A stretch of 30,500 bases of DNA from Gammaproteobacteria bacterium RIFCSPHIGHO2_12_FULL_37_34 (GCA_001801495.1 MGXW01000053.1:1-30500), one strand, 5' to 3'; numbered from the stretch's first letter, positions 16,468-24,520 are shown. Notes: a model not told the origin generated them from the sequence alone. Numbers and translations are program-made.

Positions 16468-18174
16468 ATGCCCCAACTCATCACACCACGCTATTACACC
16501 GCATGGGAACTTGTCAGAGCATATTGGCAATCGGAAGAACGTTTCCGAGTGTGGTTTTTTTTTATCGTGATGGTACTCATGACAATGAGTATTGTTGGGT
16601 TTGAGGTAGCACTGAGTTATTGGTCAAACTATTTTTTCAATGCCTTACAAGCCTATAACAAACGAGCAGCGTTCTATTTACTCGGTGTGTTTTTTGGATT
16701 GGCTGCTATTCTCATTATTTTTTTGGTTTATCGTTATTATATTTCTCAGCTTTTTGGTTTACGTTGGCGAAAATGGTTGACTGAACAAATCATTAATCGA
16801 TGGTTAATGCAACGCGATTATTATTATTTAGAAACATTTGATGAAAAAACAGATAATCCTGATCAACGTATTCAAGAAGATATTGGCGCGTTAGTCACCT
16901 ATTCTATTAGTTTATTTCTTGGTTTTATCAGTGCAATCACAACCTTTTTCGGTTTTATTTGGGTTTTATGGGAATTGTCAGGGGAGATTATTATTCCTTT
17001 AGGCAGTTTTGGAACCTGGCATATTCCTGGTTATTTAGTGTGGGTATCATTACTTTATGCAATGATTGGTACTTATATTACGTTTAAAATTGGTTATCCA
17101 TTAGTTGGGTTGAATTTCGAGCAACAACGACGCGAAGCGACGTTTCGTTTTGCTGCAATTGATTTGCGCTCCCATTCTGAACATATCGCGCTTTATCAAG
17201 GTGAAAATCATCAAAAAAATATTTTGCAACGACTATTTGGTGGTGTGTTAGAAAATTGGTATTTTATTATTTTGCGACAAAAATTATTATTATGGTTTAC
17301 AGCAGGTTATAATCAGGTTTCTGTAGTATTACCCTTGATTGTCGCTTTACCTAATTATTTTAGCAAAGTATTTATGTTGGGTGGGCTGATGCAAACTTTG
17401 CGTGCTTTTACGCACATTCAAGACGCTTCCTCCTTTTTTGTGAATGCATATACACAAATTGCTGAATGGCGTGCGATTTCACAACGGTTGATTACATTTC
17501 TCAATCATATGCAAGAAATTGATATTAAAGTGACTGAACACAGTCAGCTTGCTATCCTTCAACAGACTGAAAATAAAGTGATTGTGAAACAATTATCAAT
17601 TTTCACACCACGTAACGAGTTATTGCTTAAAAACATAAATGAAGAATTTATTCACGGACATCATTACCTTATTAAAGGCATTTCTGGTATTGGTAAAAGC
17701 ACGTTTATCCGTACGTTAGCTGGAATATGGCCTTATGCCAAAGGAGAAATTATTTTACCTGCGCAACAAAAAATGATGTATTTGCCACAGAAGCCTTATA
17801 TGCCTATAGGAAGCTTATCGGAGGCGATCATCTTTCCTGATAAAATACGTGATTTATCTCAGGGCCAATTTGCGGAAATTTTACGAAGTTGTCGATTAGA
17901 ACTTCTCATTCCCCGTTTACAAGAAATAGCTTCTTGGTCTCAGCAATTATCGCCAGGAGAGCAACAACGTATTAGTTTTGCGCGCGTGTTATTGCATCAA
18001 CCAGATTGGGTATTTTTGGATGAGAGTACCTCGATGCTAGATTTGGGAAATGAAGAATATTTGTATCAATTAATAAAAAAACGATTACCTAATTGCTCGA
18101 TTGTGAGTGTAGGGCATCGGTCTAGCTTGGATAATTGGCATGATCATATCTTGAATATGGCGAGGTATGTTTAA
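16468..18174 (+). CDS. YddA/SbmA-BacA-type ABC transporter, fused permease-ATPase
   Basis: A 568-residue half transporter with an N-terminal SbmA/BacA-like membrane domain (about residues 25-330, six hydrophobic segments) fused to an ATPase domain, as in E. coli YddA. The membrane domain shows FNALQAYN, RYYISQLFGLRWRKWLT and DNPDQRIQEDI, hallmarks of this family. The ATPase has Walker A GISGIGKS (404-411), signature LSPGEQQR (494-501), Walker B VFLDE (515-519) and H-loop H550. Relatives move peptides, cobalamin or very long chain acyl-CoA; the substrate here is unknown. GAGAG lies about 10 nt before the ATG. The stop overlaps a reversed copy of the 17-nt repeat. The fatty acid desaturase gene follows after 110 nt. 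Confidence 0.9.
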   Translation: MPQLITPRYYTAWELVRAYWQSEERFRVWFFFIVMVLMTMSIVGFEVALSYWSNYFFNALQAYNKRAAFYLLGVFFGLAAILIIFLVYRYYISQLFGLRWRKWLTEQIINRWLMQRDYYYLETFDEKTDNPDQRIQEDIGALVTYSISLFLGFISAITTFFGFIWVLWELSGEIIIPLGSFGTWHIPGYLVWVSLLYAMIGTYITFKIGYPLVGLNFEQQRREATFRFAAIDLRSHSEHIALYQGENHQKNILQRLFGGVLENWYFIILRQKLLLWFTAGYNQVSVVLPLIVALPNYFSKVFMLGGLMQTLRAFTHIQDASSFFVNAYTQIAEWRAISQRLITFLNHMQEIDIKVTEHSQLAILQQTENKVIVKQLSIFTPRNELLLKNINEEFIHGHHYLIKGISGIGKSTFIRTLAGIWPYAKGEIILPAQQKMMYLPQKPYMPIGSLSEAIIFPDKIRDLSQGQFAEILRSCRLELLIPRLQEIASWSQQLSPGEQQRISFARVLLHQPDWVFLDESTSMLDLGNEEYLYQLIKKRLPNCSIVSVGHRSSLDNWHDHILNMARYV

Positions 18175-18187
18175 ACAATACTCGCGT
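18171..18187 (-). repeat. 17-nt interspersed repeat, copy B
   Basis: On the minus strand the sequence is ACGCGAGTATTGTTTAA, one mismatch from the copy at 24504. It overlaps the stop codon of the ABC transporter gene. Confidence 0.65.
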
Positions 18188-18207
18188 TAGTAAATCTAAG
18201 ACTATGA

Positions 18208-18213
18208 TATAAT
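18208..18213 (+). promoter_or_regulatory. Possible -10 box for the desaturase gene
   Basis: A perfect TATAAT lies 71 nt before the desaturase start, but no convincing -35 box stands at the right distance. A TATGAT at 18253-18258 is an alternative. Confidence 0.25.
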
Positions 18214-18284
18214 ACCCCAATATTCCGTAGCAATTTTAGCAAACAACTGTGCTATGATAACGCACCTTAAAAAGAGAGCTTAAT

Positions 18285-19478
18285 ATGAATCTAATTATGT
18301 TCGGTATATTACAATTGCCGTGGTGGGGGTATTTGATTGTTTTGATGGTGTTAACCCAAACCACCATTTTTTCCATAACATTATACTTACATCGTTGCCA
18401 AGCCCATCGTGCACTAGAATTACATCCTATTGTCAGTCATTTTTTTCGTTTCTGGCTATGGTTAACAACAGGCATGGTTACCAAAGAATGGACAGCCATT
18501 CATCGTAAACATCACGCCAGAGTAGAAACCGATGAAGACCCTCATAGCCCTATTGCCAAGGGGATTAAAAAAGTTTTTTTTGAAGGGGCAGAGCTTTATC
18601 GCTTAGAAGGCAAAAATAAAGAGACACTTGAAAAATATGGTCAAGGGACGCCTGATGACTGGGTTGAGCGCTATGTTTATTCGCCTCATAGCGCAATGGG
18701 TATTGTGATGATGCTAATCATCGATTTAATACTGTTTGGTACCATTGGCCTGACTGTTTGGGCTTTGCAAATGGCTTGGACCCCATTCTTTGCGGCAGGT
18801 GTAGTAAACGGGGTGGGGCATTATTGGGGTTATCGTAATTTTGAGTGTGAAGATGCCTCTCGCAATATTATTCCATTTGGCATTTTTGTAGGTGGTGAAG
18901 AATTACATAATAATCATCATGCTTATGCAACTTCTGCGAAGTTTTCTGCAAAATGGTGGGAAATTGATATGGGTTGGTTGGTGATTAAATTATTACAAGC
19001 ATTGCGTTTAGCCACACCAAAACGTGTTTTTTCTGAGCTTAAAATGCTGCCTAATAAAACATCTATTGATACCGATACTTTAGCGGCGATTATTACACAT
19101 CGATTTCAAGTGATGGCTCGTTATACAGGTGAAGTGATTTTGCCGGCTCTCAAAGAGGAAAAAAAACGTGCGAGTAAAGCAGGTCTTTTATTACTGGAAA
19201 GAGCGCGCACGATATTAGTTCGTGAAACCACTTTAATGCCAATATCGCAAAAAACACGCTTAGCAAATTTGCTTGAGAACTTTCAATCCTTGCGTATTGT
19301 TTATCAATTTCGGCTTAATTTACAAGATATTTGGAATCGCAGTACTGCAACGCAAAAAGAATTACTTGATGCTTTGCAGGAATGGTGTCAGCAGGCTGAA
19401 GCAACCAGAATTGAAGTACTGCGTCGATTTGCTTGCCATTTAAAGACTTACGCGGCACCGCAGGAAGTGAAAATATAA
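18285..19478 (+). CDS. Membrane fatty acid desaturase (acyl-CoA/acyl-lipid delta-9 type)
   Basis: A 397-residue di-iron desaturase that introduces a double bond into membrane acyl chains. The three histidine boxes are intact: HRCQAH (36-41), HRKHH (73-77) and HNNHH (208-212), with hydrophobic segments around residues 10-34, 50-63 and 140-165. The catalytic domain ends near residue 270. The remaining 120 or so residues form a hydrophilic, probably helical tail with no motif I recognise, longer than in minimal bacterial desaturases. AGAGAG lies about 7 nt before the ATG. With pcs and the LPS genes it fits an envelope-remodelling theme. Exact regiospecificity cannot be read from the sequence. 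Confidence 0.9.
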   Translation: MNLIMFGILQLPWWGYLIVLMVLTQTTIFSITLYLHRCQAHRALELHPIVSHFFRFWLWLTTGMVTKEWTAIHRKHHARVETDEDPHSPIAKGIKKVFFEGAELYRLEGKNKETLEKYGQGTPDDWVERYVYSPHSAMGIVMMLIIDLILFGTIGLTVWALQMAWTPFFAAGVVNGVGHYWGYRNFECEDASRNIIPFGIFVGGEELHNNHHAYATSAKFSAKWWEIDMGWLVIKLLQALRLATPKRVFSELKMLPNKTSIDTDTLAAIITHRFQVMARYTGEVILPALKEEKKRASKAGLLLLERARTILVRETTLMPISQKTRLANLLENFQSLRIVYQFRLNLQDIWNRSTATQKELLDALQEWCQQAEATRIEVLRRFACHLKTYAAPQEVKI

Positions 19479-19528
19479 GATGCCGCTATGACGTTTATTA
19501 TTACATTCGAGTAGTACTTGCCCCCCGC

Positions 19529-19534
19529 TATAAT
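19529..19534 (+). promoter_or_regulatory. Probable -10 box of ATPase copy 2
   Basis: A perfect TATAAT ends 4 nt before the 57-nt palindrome, so a transcript would start at or just inside the palindrome's left arm. The -35 (TTCGAG at 19506-19511) is poor. Confidence 0.4.
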
Positions 19535-19538
19535 TTGC

Positions 19539-19595
19539 AAAATGGCATCGCTAATGCCATAATGAGACTCATTATGGCATTAGCGATGCCATTTT
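19539..19595. repeat. 57-nt perfect palindrome upstream of ATPase copy 2
   Basis: 28-bp arms (19539-19566 and 19568-19595) pair without mismatch around a single central A at 19567. Each arm contains its own dyad, ATGGCAT-CGCTA-ATGCCAT and its inverse, so hairpins could fold from one arm or both. T7 follows at 19592-19598. It ends 10 nt before the preferred start codon. Confidence 0.95.
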
Positions 19596-19605
19596 TTTGG
19601 AAAAT

Positions 19606-20769
19606 ATGCCATATATTCAACGACTTTTTGAAGAACCTGAAGATAGTTATTTTCTATTTGGCCCACGCGGGGTTGGAAAATCAACTTACTTAAAATTGAA
19701 GCATGAAAACGATGCTATTTGGATTGATTTATTAAAGCCTGATGAGTATAGAAGTTATTTTGCTAAACCAGAACGCCTTCATGATCTTATTATAGGTAGC
19801 CCAAAAAAATCTATCATCATTGTTGATGAAATACAGCGAGCACCAAATTTGCTTTCAGTGATACATAGTATTATTGAAGAAAAACGTAATTTTAAATTTA
19901 TTTTAACTGGATCAAGTGCTAGAAAATTGAAAAAAACAAATGCTGATTTATTAGGTGGGCGTGCCTTGTATTGTTCCTTATCTACCTTTATGGCTGCTGA
20001 GTTAGGGCAAATTTTTTCATTAGAGCATGCATTGGAATTTGGTTTATTACCTCTTTTATTAGATGCAAAAAATCCACAGCAGATGTTACATGCTTATGTA
20101 AGCTTATATTTGCATGAGGAAATTCAAGCAGAAGGTTTAGTTCGAAATTTAGAAAACTTTTCACGGTTTTTAGAAGTTGTTAGTTTTTCACATGCAGCAA
20201 CTTTAAATGTTACTAATGTAGCTCGAGAATGCGAAGTTAAACGTAAGACAGTGGAAAATTATATTCAAATTCTTGAAGATCTTTTACTTGCATTTCAATT
20301 ACCTATTTTTTCTAAAAGAGCAAAACGAGAACTCAGTATTCATCCAAAATTTTATTTATTTGATGCAGGCGTCTATAACATATTGCGACCCCAAGGCCCT
20401 TTTGACAAAACAGAAGAAATCAATGGTGCTGCATTAGAAGGATTGGTTGCGCAACATTTAATGGCCTGGATTGATTATACAATTGATAAAAAATATAGGC
20501 TTCATTTTTGGAGAACACGCTCGGGATTAGAAGTGGATTTTATTATTTACGGACCAAAATATTTTTGGGCAATAGAGGTAAAAAATGCTAAGCGTATACA
20601 TCCATACGATACTCGTGCATTGAAGGCTTTTATAGAAGATTATCCTCAAGCGAAAGCTTTGCTATTATATCGGGGAAAAGAGTATGTTAAACAGGACAAT
20701 GTATTATGTATTCCATGCGAGGACTTTTTAAAGCAATTAAAACCTAATCAAGATATATGGAATGATTGA
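19606..20769 (+). CDS. AAA+ ATPase with DUF4143 C-terminus (copy 2)
   Basis: A 387-residue P-loop ATPase of the AAA_14/DUF4143 group, only distantly similar to the other two copies. Walker A is FGPRGVGKST (K25, S26), Walker B IIIVDEIQRAP (D74, E75), then ILTGSSARKLKK. A winged-helix-like central part (NVARECEVKRKTVENYIQIL) precedes the C-terminal nuclease-like motif SGLEVDF (D311) with AIEVK (E324, K326). This has the spacing of a PD-(D/E)XK site and looks intact. The ATG at 19606 has GGAA 5 nt upstream; an in-frame TTG at 19597 is an alternative. The gene lies alone between the desaturase gene and the rpmBG operon. Function unknown. Confidence 0.87.
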   Translation: MPYIQRLFEEPEDSYFLFGPRGVGKSTYLKLKHENDAIWIDLLKPDEYRSYFAKPERLHDLIIGSPKKSIIIVDEIQRAPNLLSVIHSIIEEKRNFKFILTGSSARKLKKTNADLLGGRALYCSLSTFMAAELGQIFSLEHALEFGLLPLLLDAKNPQQMLHAYVSLYLHEEIQAEGLVRNLENFSRFLEVVSFSHAATLNVTNVARECEVKRKTVENYIQILEDLLLAFQLPIFSKRAKRELSIHPKFYLFDAGVYNILRPQGPFDKTEEINGAALEGLVAQHLMAWIDYTIDKKYRLHFWRTRSGLEVDFIIYGPKYFWAIEVKNAKRIHPYDTRALKAFIEDYPQAKALLLYRGKEYVKQDNVLCIPCEDFLKQLKPNQDIWND

Positions 20770-20798
20770 AGGCTGGTTTTTTCTTCAATACACAATCA

Positions 20799-20815
20799 AC
20801 GCGAGTATTGTTTCA
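20799..20815 (+). repeat. 17-nt interspersed repeat, copy C
   Basis: ACGCGAGTATTGTTTCA, two mismatches from the copy at 24504. It lies 29 nt after the stop of ATPase copy 2, between it and rpmG. Confidence 0.6.
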
Positions 20816-20831
20816 GATAGCCAAAAAACCT

Positions 20832-20861
20832 AAAAAAAACGAGTTCTACTAAATCTTCGTT
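20832..20861 (-). terminator. Weak candidate terminator after rpmG
   Basis: On the minus strand a 5-bp stem (AACGA/TCGTT, 14-nt loop, overlapping the rpmG stop) is followed by a run of eight T. The stem is short and AT-rich. Confidence 0.22.
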
Positions 20862-21043
20862 TCTTCAAACATCACGTGCATACCGCATTTAGCAGTTTGC
20901 GTGTTATAAGCACGCGGATCGTAACTTTTCATTTTTAACTTTTCAGTGGTTTTTCTTTTATTTTTGGTAGTCGTACGAAAGGTACCTGTTGGTTTGCCAG
21001 CTTTGGTTTTGCCAGTTGAAAGCATTTTAATTTTTTCGCGCAT
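20849..21043 (-). CDS. rpmG: 50S ribosomal protein L33
   Basis: A 64-residue ribosomal protein of the large subunit. MREKIKMLST, RTTTKNKRKTTEKLKMKSYDP and the C-terminal HVMFEETKI align with L33. It is about nine residues longer than the 55-residue E. coli protein, with extra residues after STGKT (KAGKPTG) and near the end (AYNTQTAKCGM). It has a single Cys, so it is not a zinc-ribbon four-Cys L33. AAGGA, 8 nt before the ATG, overlaps the end of rpmB, which lies 5 nt upstream. The rpmB-rpmG order is the normal one. Confidence 0.93.
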   Translation of the reverse strand: MREKIKMLSTGKTKAGKPTGTFRTTTKNKRKTTEKLKMKSYDPRAYNTQTAKCGMHVMFEETKI

Positions 21044-21048
21044 GATGC

Positions 21049-21291
21049 TTATCCTTGAGCGATTTGTTCACGTAATTTGATATCGTTTAGCACAGCTTCA
21101 ATCCCATGTTTATCTATAATTCGAATTCCGCGAGTACTCACTCGAATACGCACAAAACGCTTTTCGTTTTCTAGCCAAAAGCGTTTATATTGCAAATTTG
21201 GAAGATAACGCCGTTTGGTTTTGTTATTGGCATGTGATACATTGTGGCCCACTAAAGGCCGCTTACCAGTAATTGGACACTTTTTAGCCAT
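21049..21291 (-). CDS. rpmB: 50S ribosomal protein L28
   Basis: An 80-residue large-subunit protein close to the usual 77-78. MAKKCPITGKRPLVGHNVSH, NNKTKRRYLPNLQYKRFW and RVSTRGIRIIDKHGI are characteristic of L28. The start at 21291 (MAKKCP) is standard; an upstream in-frame start at 21354 adds 21 residues not found in L28. First gene of the rpmB-rpmG operon, divergent from coaBC across a 133-nt spacer that holds a perfect palindrome. Confidence 0.95.
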   Translation of the reverse strand: MAKKCPITGKRPLVGHNVSHANNKTKRRYLPNLQYKRFWLENEKRFVRIRVSTRGIRIIDKHGIEAVLNDIKLREQIAQG

Positions 21292-21368
21292 TTTTGAATC
21301 TCGATAGTTCTGAAATGAGGCTGCTTTTATACCAGAAACCTTTGAAGAGCGCAAATGGCTTCTTTCTT

Positions 21369-21397
21369 AACCTAATTGTATGCCATACAATTAGGTT
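21369..21397. repeat. 29-nt perfect palindrome between rpmB and coaBC
   Basis: 14-bp arms (AACCTAATTGTATG and its complement) flank a central C at 21383, without mismatch. It sits 28 nt before the coaBC start and 78 nt before the rpmB start, so it is not a 3' terminator for either gene. A possible coaBC promoter (TTGTAT 21376-21381, TATATC 21399-21404, 17-nt spacing) would overlap it, which would suit an operator. Alternatively it is a solo relative of the palindromes beside the ATPase genes. Confidence 0.9.
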
Positions 21398-21424
21398 TTA
21401 TATCATGAAAGATTACAAAAAAGC

Positions 21425-22612
21425 ATGACTCCATCTTTAATCCATAAACATATTTTGCTAGGTGTGACAGGTAGCATTGCTGCTTATAAAAGTGCAGATA
21501 TCGTGCGGCGTTTACGTGAGGCAGGTGCCATTGTTCGAGTGATCATGACAGAAAATGCAAAACGTTTTATCACGCCGCTCACTATGCAAGCTGTATCTGG
21601 CCACCCTATTCATGAGGATTTATTCGATGTGCGCGCAGAAGCTGCCATGGGGCATATTGAGCTTGCACGATGGGCAGATGTGATTGTTGTTGCCCCTGCT
21701 ACAGCCGATTTTATGGCGCGATTAGCAAATGGCAATGCTAATGATTTATTAACAACGCTTTGTCTTGCTACACGAGCACCTATTGCACTTGCTCCTGCAA
21801 TGAATCAAGCAATGTGGCAGCATGTGTTAACCCAAGATACTTTACAAGTTTTAAAACAAAAAGGAATCTATTTTTTCGAGCCTGATGAAGGCAGTCAAGC
21901 TTGTGGCGATGTTGGACCTGGGCGCATGATGGAGCCAGTGGAAATAGTTAAGAAAGTTAGTCAATTATTTGTAACCGGTATGTTAGCGGGGAAGAAAATA
22001 TTAATCACAGCAGGACCTACACATGAGGCAATCGATCCTGTTCGTTACATGACTAATGCAAGTTCTGGCAAAATGGGGTACGCACTTGCACAAGCTGCTT
22101 TTGAAGCAGGGGCTGAGGTGAGCTTGATTAGTGGCCCAGTTCATCTTGCTGTTTTGCCACATGTTACATGTTTTTCGGTTGTGAGTGCACAAGAAATGTA
22201 TGCCGCCGTTATGAAAATAGTAACGCATTATGACATTTTTCTTGCGGTGGCGGCTGTCGCAGATTATCGTTGTCAACATGTTCTGAAGCAAAAATTACAT
22301 AAAGAAGAGGAGCAAACGCAGCTTCAATTAGAACGTAATCCAGATATTATAACTGCAGTAGGAAAATTAACTAAACGACCATTAATAGTAGGGTTTGCTG
22401 CTGAAACCGAAGATGTGATTCCACGTGCCAAGCAAAAACGTAAGCAAAAAAATATGGATTTGATTGTTGCAAATTGTGTGGGCGAAGGTATGGGAATGAA
22501 TAGTGATGATAATGAGGTAACGGTTATTGGCGCGAATTTCGAAAAAATGTTACCGCGCATGTCTAAGCAGCAATTGGCGCGAGCATTAATCGAAATGATT
22601 GCTAAATTTTAA
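21425..22612 (+). CDS. coaBC: Bifunctional phosphopantothenoylcysteine decarboxylase / phosphopantothenate-cysteine ligase
   Basis: CoaBC carries out two consecutive steps of coenzyme A synthesis: CTP-dependent addition of cysteine to 4'-phosphopantothenate, then decarboxylation. The 395-residue length is normal. The N-terminal flavoprotein (CoaC) half has GVTGSIAAYK, the catalytic MGHIELARWAD (H77), PAMNQAMW (124-131) and the substrate-clamp GSQACGDVGPGRM (C160). The CoaB half starts near 190 with ITAGPTHEAIDPVRYMTN and SSGKMG, then AAVADYR and ERNPDII. It begins the coaBC-dut-algC run, an order common in gammaproteobacteria. The start ATG has only a poor ribosome site. Confidence 0.96.
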   Translation: MTPSLIHKHILLGVTGSIAAYKSADIVRRLREAGAIVRVIMTENAKRFITPLTMQAVSGHPIHEDLFDVRAEAAMGHIELARWADVIVVAPATADFMARLANGNANDLLTTLCLATRAPIALAPAMNQAMWQHVLTQDTLQVLKQKGIYFFEPDEGSQACGDVGPGRMMEPVEIVKKVSQLFVTGMLAGKKILITAGPTHEAIDPVRYMTNASSGKMGYALAQAAFEAGAEVSLISGPVHLAVLPHVTCFSVVSAQEMYAAVMKIVTHYDIFLAVAAVADYRCQHVLKQKLHKEEEQTQLQLERNPDIITAVGKLTKRPLIVGFAAETEDVIPRAKQKRKQKNMDLIVANCVGEGMGMNSDDNEVTVIGANFEKMLPRMSKQQLARALIEMIAKF

Positions 22613-22625
22613 AAAAGGAATAGTT

Positions 22626-23123
22626 ATGCTAGAAACATTTACATCAACAAATACAACAAAAAATTTCGCTACATCTATCCAATTAAAAATTATTGATCCA
22701 CGTATGGGTAAAGAATTTCCGCTACCGCGCTATGAAACAGAAGCCTCGGCAGGATTAGATTTGCGCGCGTGTTTAATGCAACCCTTAACTGTCGAACCGA
22801 ATCAAAATCAGCTGATTTCAACAGGTATAGCAATTTATATTGCCGATCCCAAACTTGCTGCTGTCATTTTGCCGCGATCGGGTTTAGGGCATAAACATGG
22901 TCTTGTATTAGGTAATCTGGTGGGATTGATTGATGCAGATTATCAAGGTCCACTAATGGTTTCTTGTTGGAATCGAAGTCAGCAGGCTTATACGATTGAA
23001 CCAGGTGATCGTATTGCTCAGTTAGTATTTTTACCCATTGTTCAAACCCATTTTAATATAGTAAATGAATTTACCAGTACTGAGCGTGGTTCAGGTGGAT
23101 TTGGTCATTCAGGAAAAAATTAA
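22626..23123 (+). CDS. dut: dUTP diphosphatase
   Basis: dUTPase hydrolyses dUTP to dUMP, keeping uracil out of DNA and feeding thymidylate synthesis; it works as a homotrimer. All five motifs are present in the 165-residue protein: AGLDLRA (42-48), PRSGL (83-87), GLIDADYQG (100-108, catalytic D103), GDRIAQL (127-133) and RGSGGFG (154-160). It is close to E. coli Dut but has an extra 14 or so Ser/Thr-rich N-terminal residues. AAAAAGGA before the ATG at 22626 fixes the start; the in-frame TTG at 22599 lies inside coaBC. algC overlaps its stop codon by 1 nt. Confidence 0.96.
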   Translation: MLETFTSTNTTKNFATSIQLKIIDPRMGKEFPLPRYETEASAGLDLRACLMQPLTVEPNQNQLISTGIAIYIADPKLAAVILPRSGLGHKHGLVLGNLVGLIDADYQGPLMVSCWNRSQQAYTIEPGDRIAQLVFLPIVQTHFNIVNEFTSTERGSGGFGHSGKN

Positions 23124-24502
23124 TGCAGACAATCGATCCTTCTATTTTTCGTGCTTATGATATTCGTGGCATGGTTGGTAAGACATTAACAGAGAACCAT
23201 GTTTTTTTGATTGGTAAAGTACTGGGCTCGCTGGTGTGTGAGCAAAATGAACATCACATGCTTCTCGCGCGCGATGGCCGACTATCTGGCCCTGCGCTTG
23301 CTCAATCACTGACAGATGGCATTCTTTCTACTGGTTGCAATGTTATTGATTTAGGGATGGTACCTACACCATTACTTTATTATGCCACACAAGTGTTAGA
23401 TGAGCATTCGGGCATGATGTTAACCGGTAGCCATAATCCTCCAGAATATAATGGCTTAAAAATCGTGATTAAAGGCGTGACGTTAATCGAAGAGCAAATA
23501 AAAAACATTTATCAACGCATTTTGAATAAGCATTTTTATCAGGGTAATGGTATGCGGCAGACGCTTGATATAACAGAACGCTATATGACGCATGTTTGTC
23601 GTGATATTCAATTGGCACGTCCATTGCGCGTGGTGATTGATGCAGGTAATGGTGTAGCGGGTAAAATTGCTCCAGTTTTATTTAAACAATTGGGGTGTGA
23701 AGTGCATGAATTGTTTTGTGAAATAGATGGTAGTTTTCCTTATCATCATCCTGATCCTAGCCAGCCTGAAAATTTGCAAGATTTAATTCGCATAGTGCAA
23801 GAAAAAAAAGCTGATATTGGGATTGCTTTCGATGGTGATGGTGATCGTTTAGGGGTAGTAACAAACCGCGGCAAAATTATTTGGCCAGATCGTTTATTGA
23901 TGTTATTTGCTCAAGCGGTGTTGCGTCAATATGCGCATGCCAAAATCATTTATGATGTCAAATGCAGCAATCATTTAGCTAAAATGATTCATGCTCTAGG
24001 CGGTCAGCCCATCATGTGGAAAACCGGGCATTCACTGATTAAAGCTAAATTAATAGCAGAGAAAGCACAACTCGCCGGTGAAATGAGCGGACACTTTTTC
24101 TTTAAAGATCGCTGGAATGGGTTTGATGATGCGCTTTATGCAGCAGCGCGGTTATTAGAAATTTTGTCACAACAAACAAACGATAGTGATGCAGTATTTG
24201 CGGCAATTCCAGATAGTGTGAATACACCGGAATTAAAAGTAACGGTTGCAGATGATGAAAAATTTTCTTTGATGCAGAAATTGATTGCTGGCGCAAAATT
24301 TTTAGAAACACATGAACTCATGACTATTGATGGTGTACGAGTTAATTTTGCTGATGGGTGGGGGTTGGTGCGCCCATCAAACACTACCCCCTGTTTAGTG
24401 TTACGTTTTGAAGCAATGAATGAAGCAAGTCTCAAAAAAATTCAACATTTATTTCGCGAGTGGATGTTATCGGTCAAACCGGATTTAGTATTGTCGTTTT
24501 AA
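23123..24502 (+). CDS. algC: Phosphomannomutase/phosphoglucomutase (AlgC type)
   Basis: A 459-residue alpha-D-phosphohexomutase that interconverts hexose 6- and 1-phosphates, supplying mannose-1-P or glucose-1-P for LPS and surface glycans. Domain landmarks are FRAYDIRG (9-16), the phosphoserine loop TGSHNPP (S103), the Mg-binding DGDGDR (237-242), the sugar-specificity GEMSGHFFF and the phosphate-binding RPSNTTP (417-423). The length and GEMSGH motif match AlgC/ManB rather than GlmM. It is translationally coupled to dut. Two bases after its stop lies the best copy of the 17-nt repeat, then the palindrome of ATPase copy 3. Confidence 0.93.
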   Translation: MQTIDPSIFRAYDIRGMVGKTLTENHVFLIGKVLGSLVCEQNEHHMLLARDGRLSGPALAQSLTDGILSTGCNVIDLGMVPTPLLYYATQVLDEHSGMMLTGSHNPPEYNGLKIVIKGVTLIEEQIKNIYQRILNKHFYQGNGMRQTLDITERYMTHVCRDIQLARPLRVVIDAGNGVAGKIAPVLFKQLGCEVHELFCEIDGSFPYHHPDPSQPENLQDLIRIVQEKKADIGIAFDGDGDRLGVVTNRGKIIWPDRLLMLFAQAVLRQYAHAKIIYDVKCSNHLAKMIHALGGQPIMWKTGHSLIKAKLIAEKAQLAGEMSGHFFFKDRWNGFDDALYAAARLLEILSQQTNDSDAVFAAIPDSVNTPELKVTVADDEKFSLMQKLIAGAKFLETHELMTIDGVRVNFADGWGLVRPSNTTPCLVLRFEAMNEASLKKIQHLFREWMLSVKPDLVLSF

Positions 24503-24503
24503 A

Positions 24504-24520
24504 ACGCGAGTATCGTTTAA
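24504..24520 (+). repeat. 17-nt interspersed repeat, copy D (reference copy)
   Basis: ACGCGAGTATCGTTTAA, 2 nt after the algC stop. With the preceding AA it forms a small dyad (AAACG, 7-nt loop, CGTTT) that the other copies only partly keep. Confidence 0.65.

Noticed and set aside
19539..19598. Palindrome plus T7 as a simple intrinsic terminator of the desaturase gene
   Set aside because: The stem is AT-rich and far longer than usual, a TATAAT lies just before it, and the ATPase starts within 10 nt. Attenuation remains possible, but a plain terminator does not explain the other two ATPase palindromes.
19433..19693. 86-codon plus-strand frame across the desaturase end and the 57-nt palindrome
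   Set aside because: Overlaps the desaturase and the ATPase in different frames and has no recognisable features.
20766..20790. Hairpin ATTGAAG...CTTCAAT after ATPase copy 2
   Set aside because: The T run is in the loop, not after the stem, so it is not an intrinsic terminator, and the 7-bp arms could be chance.
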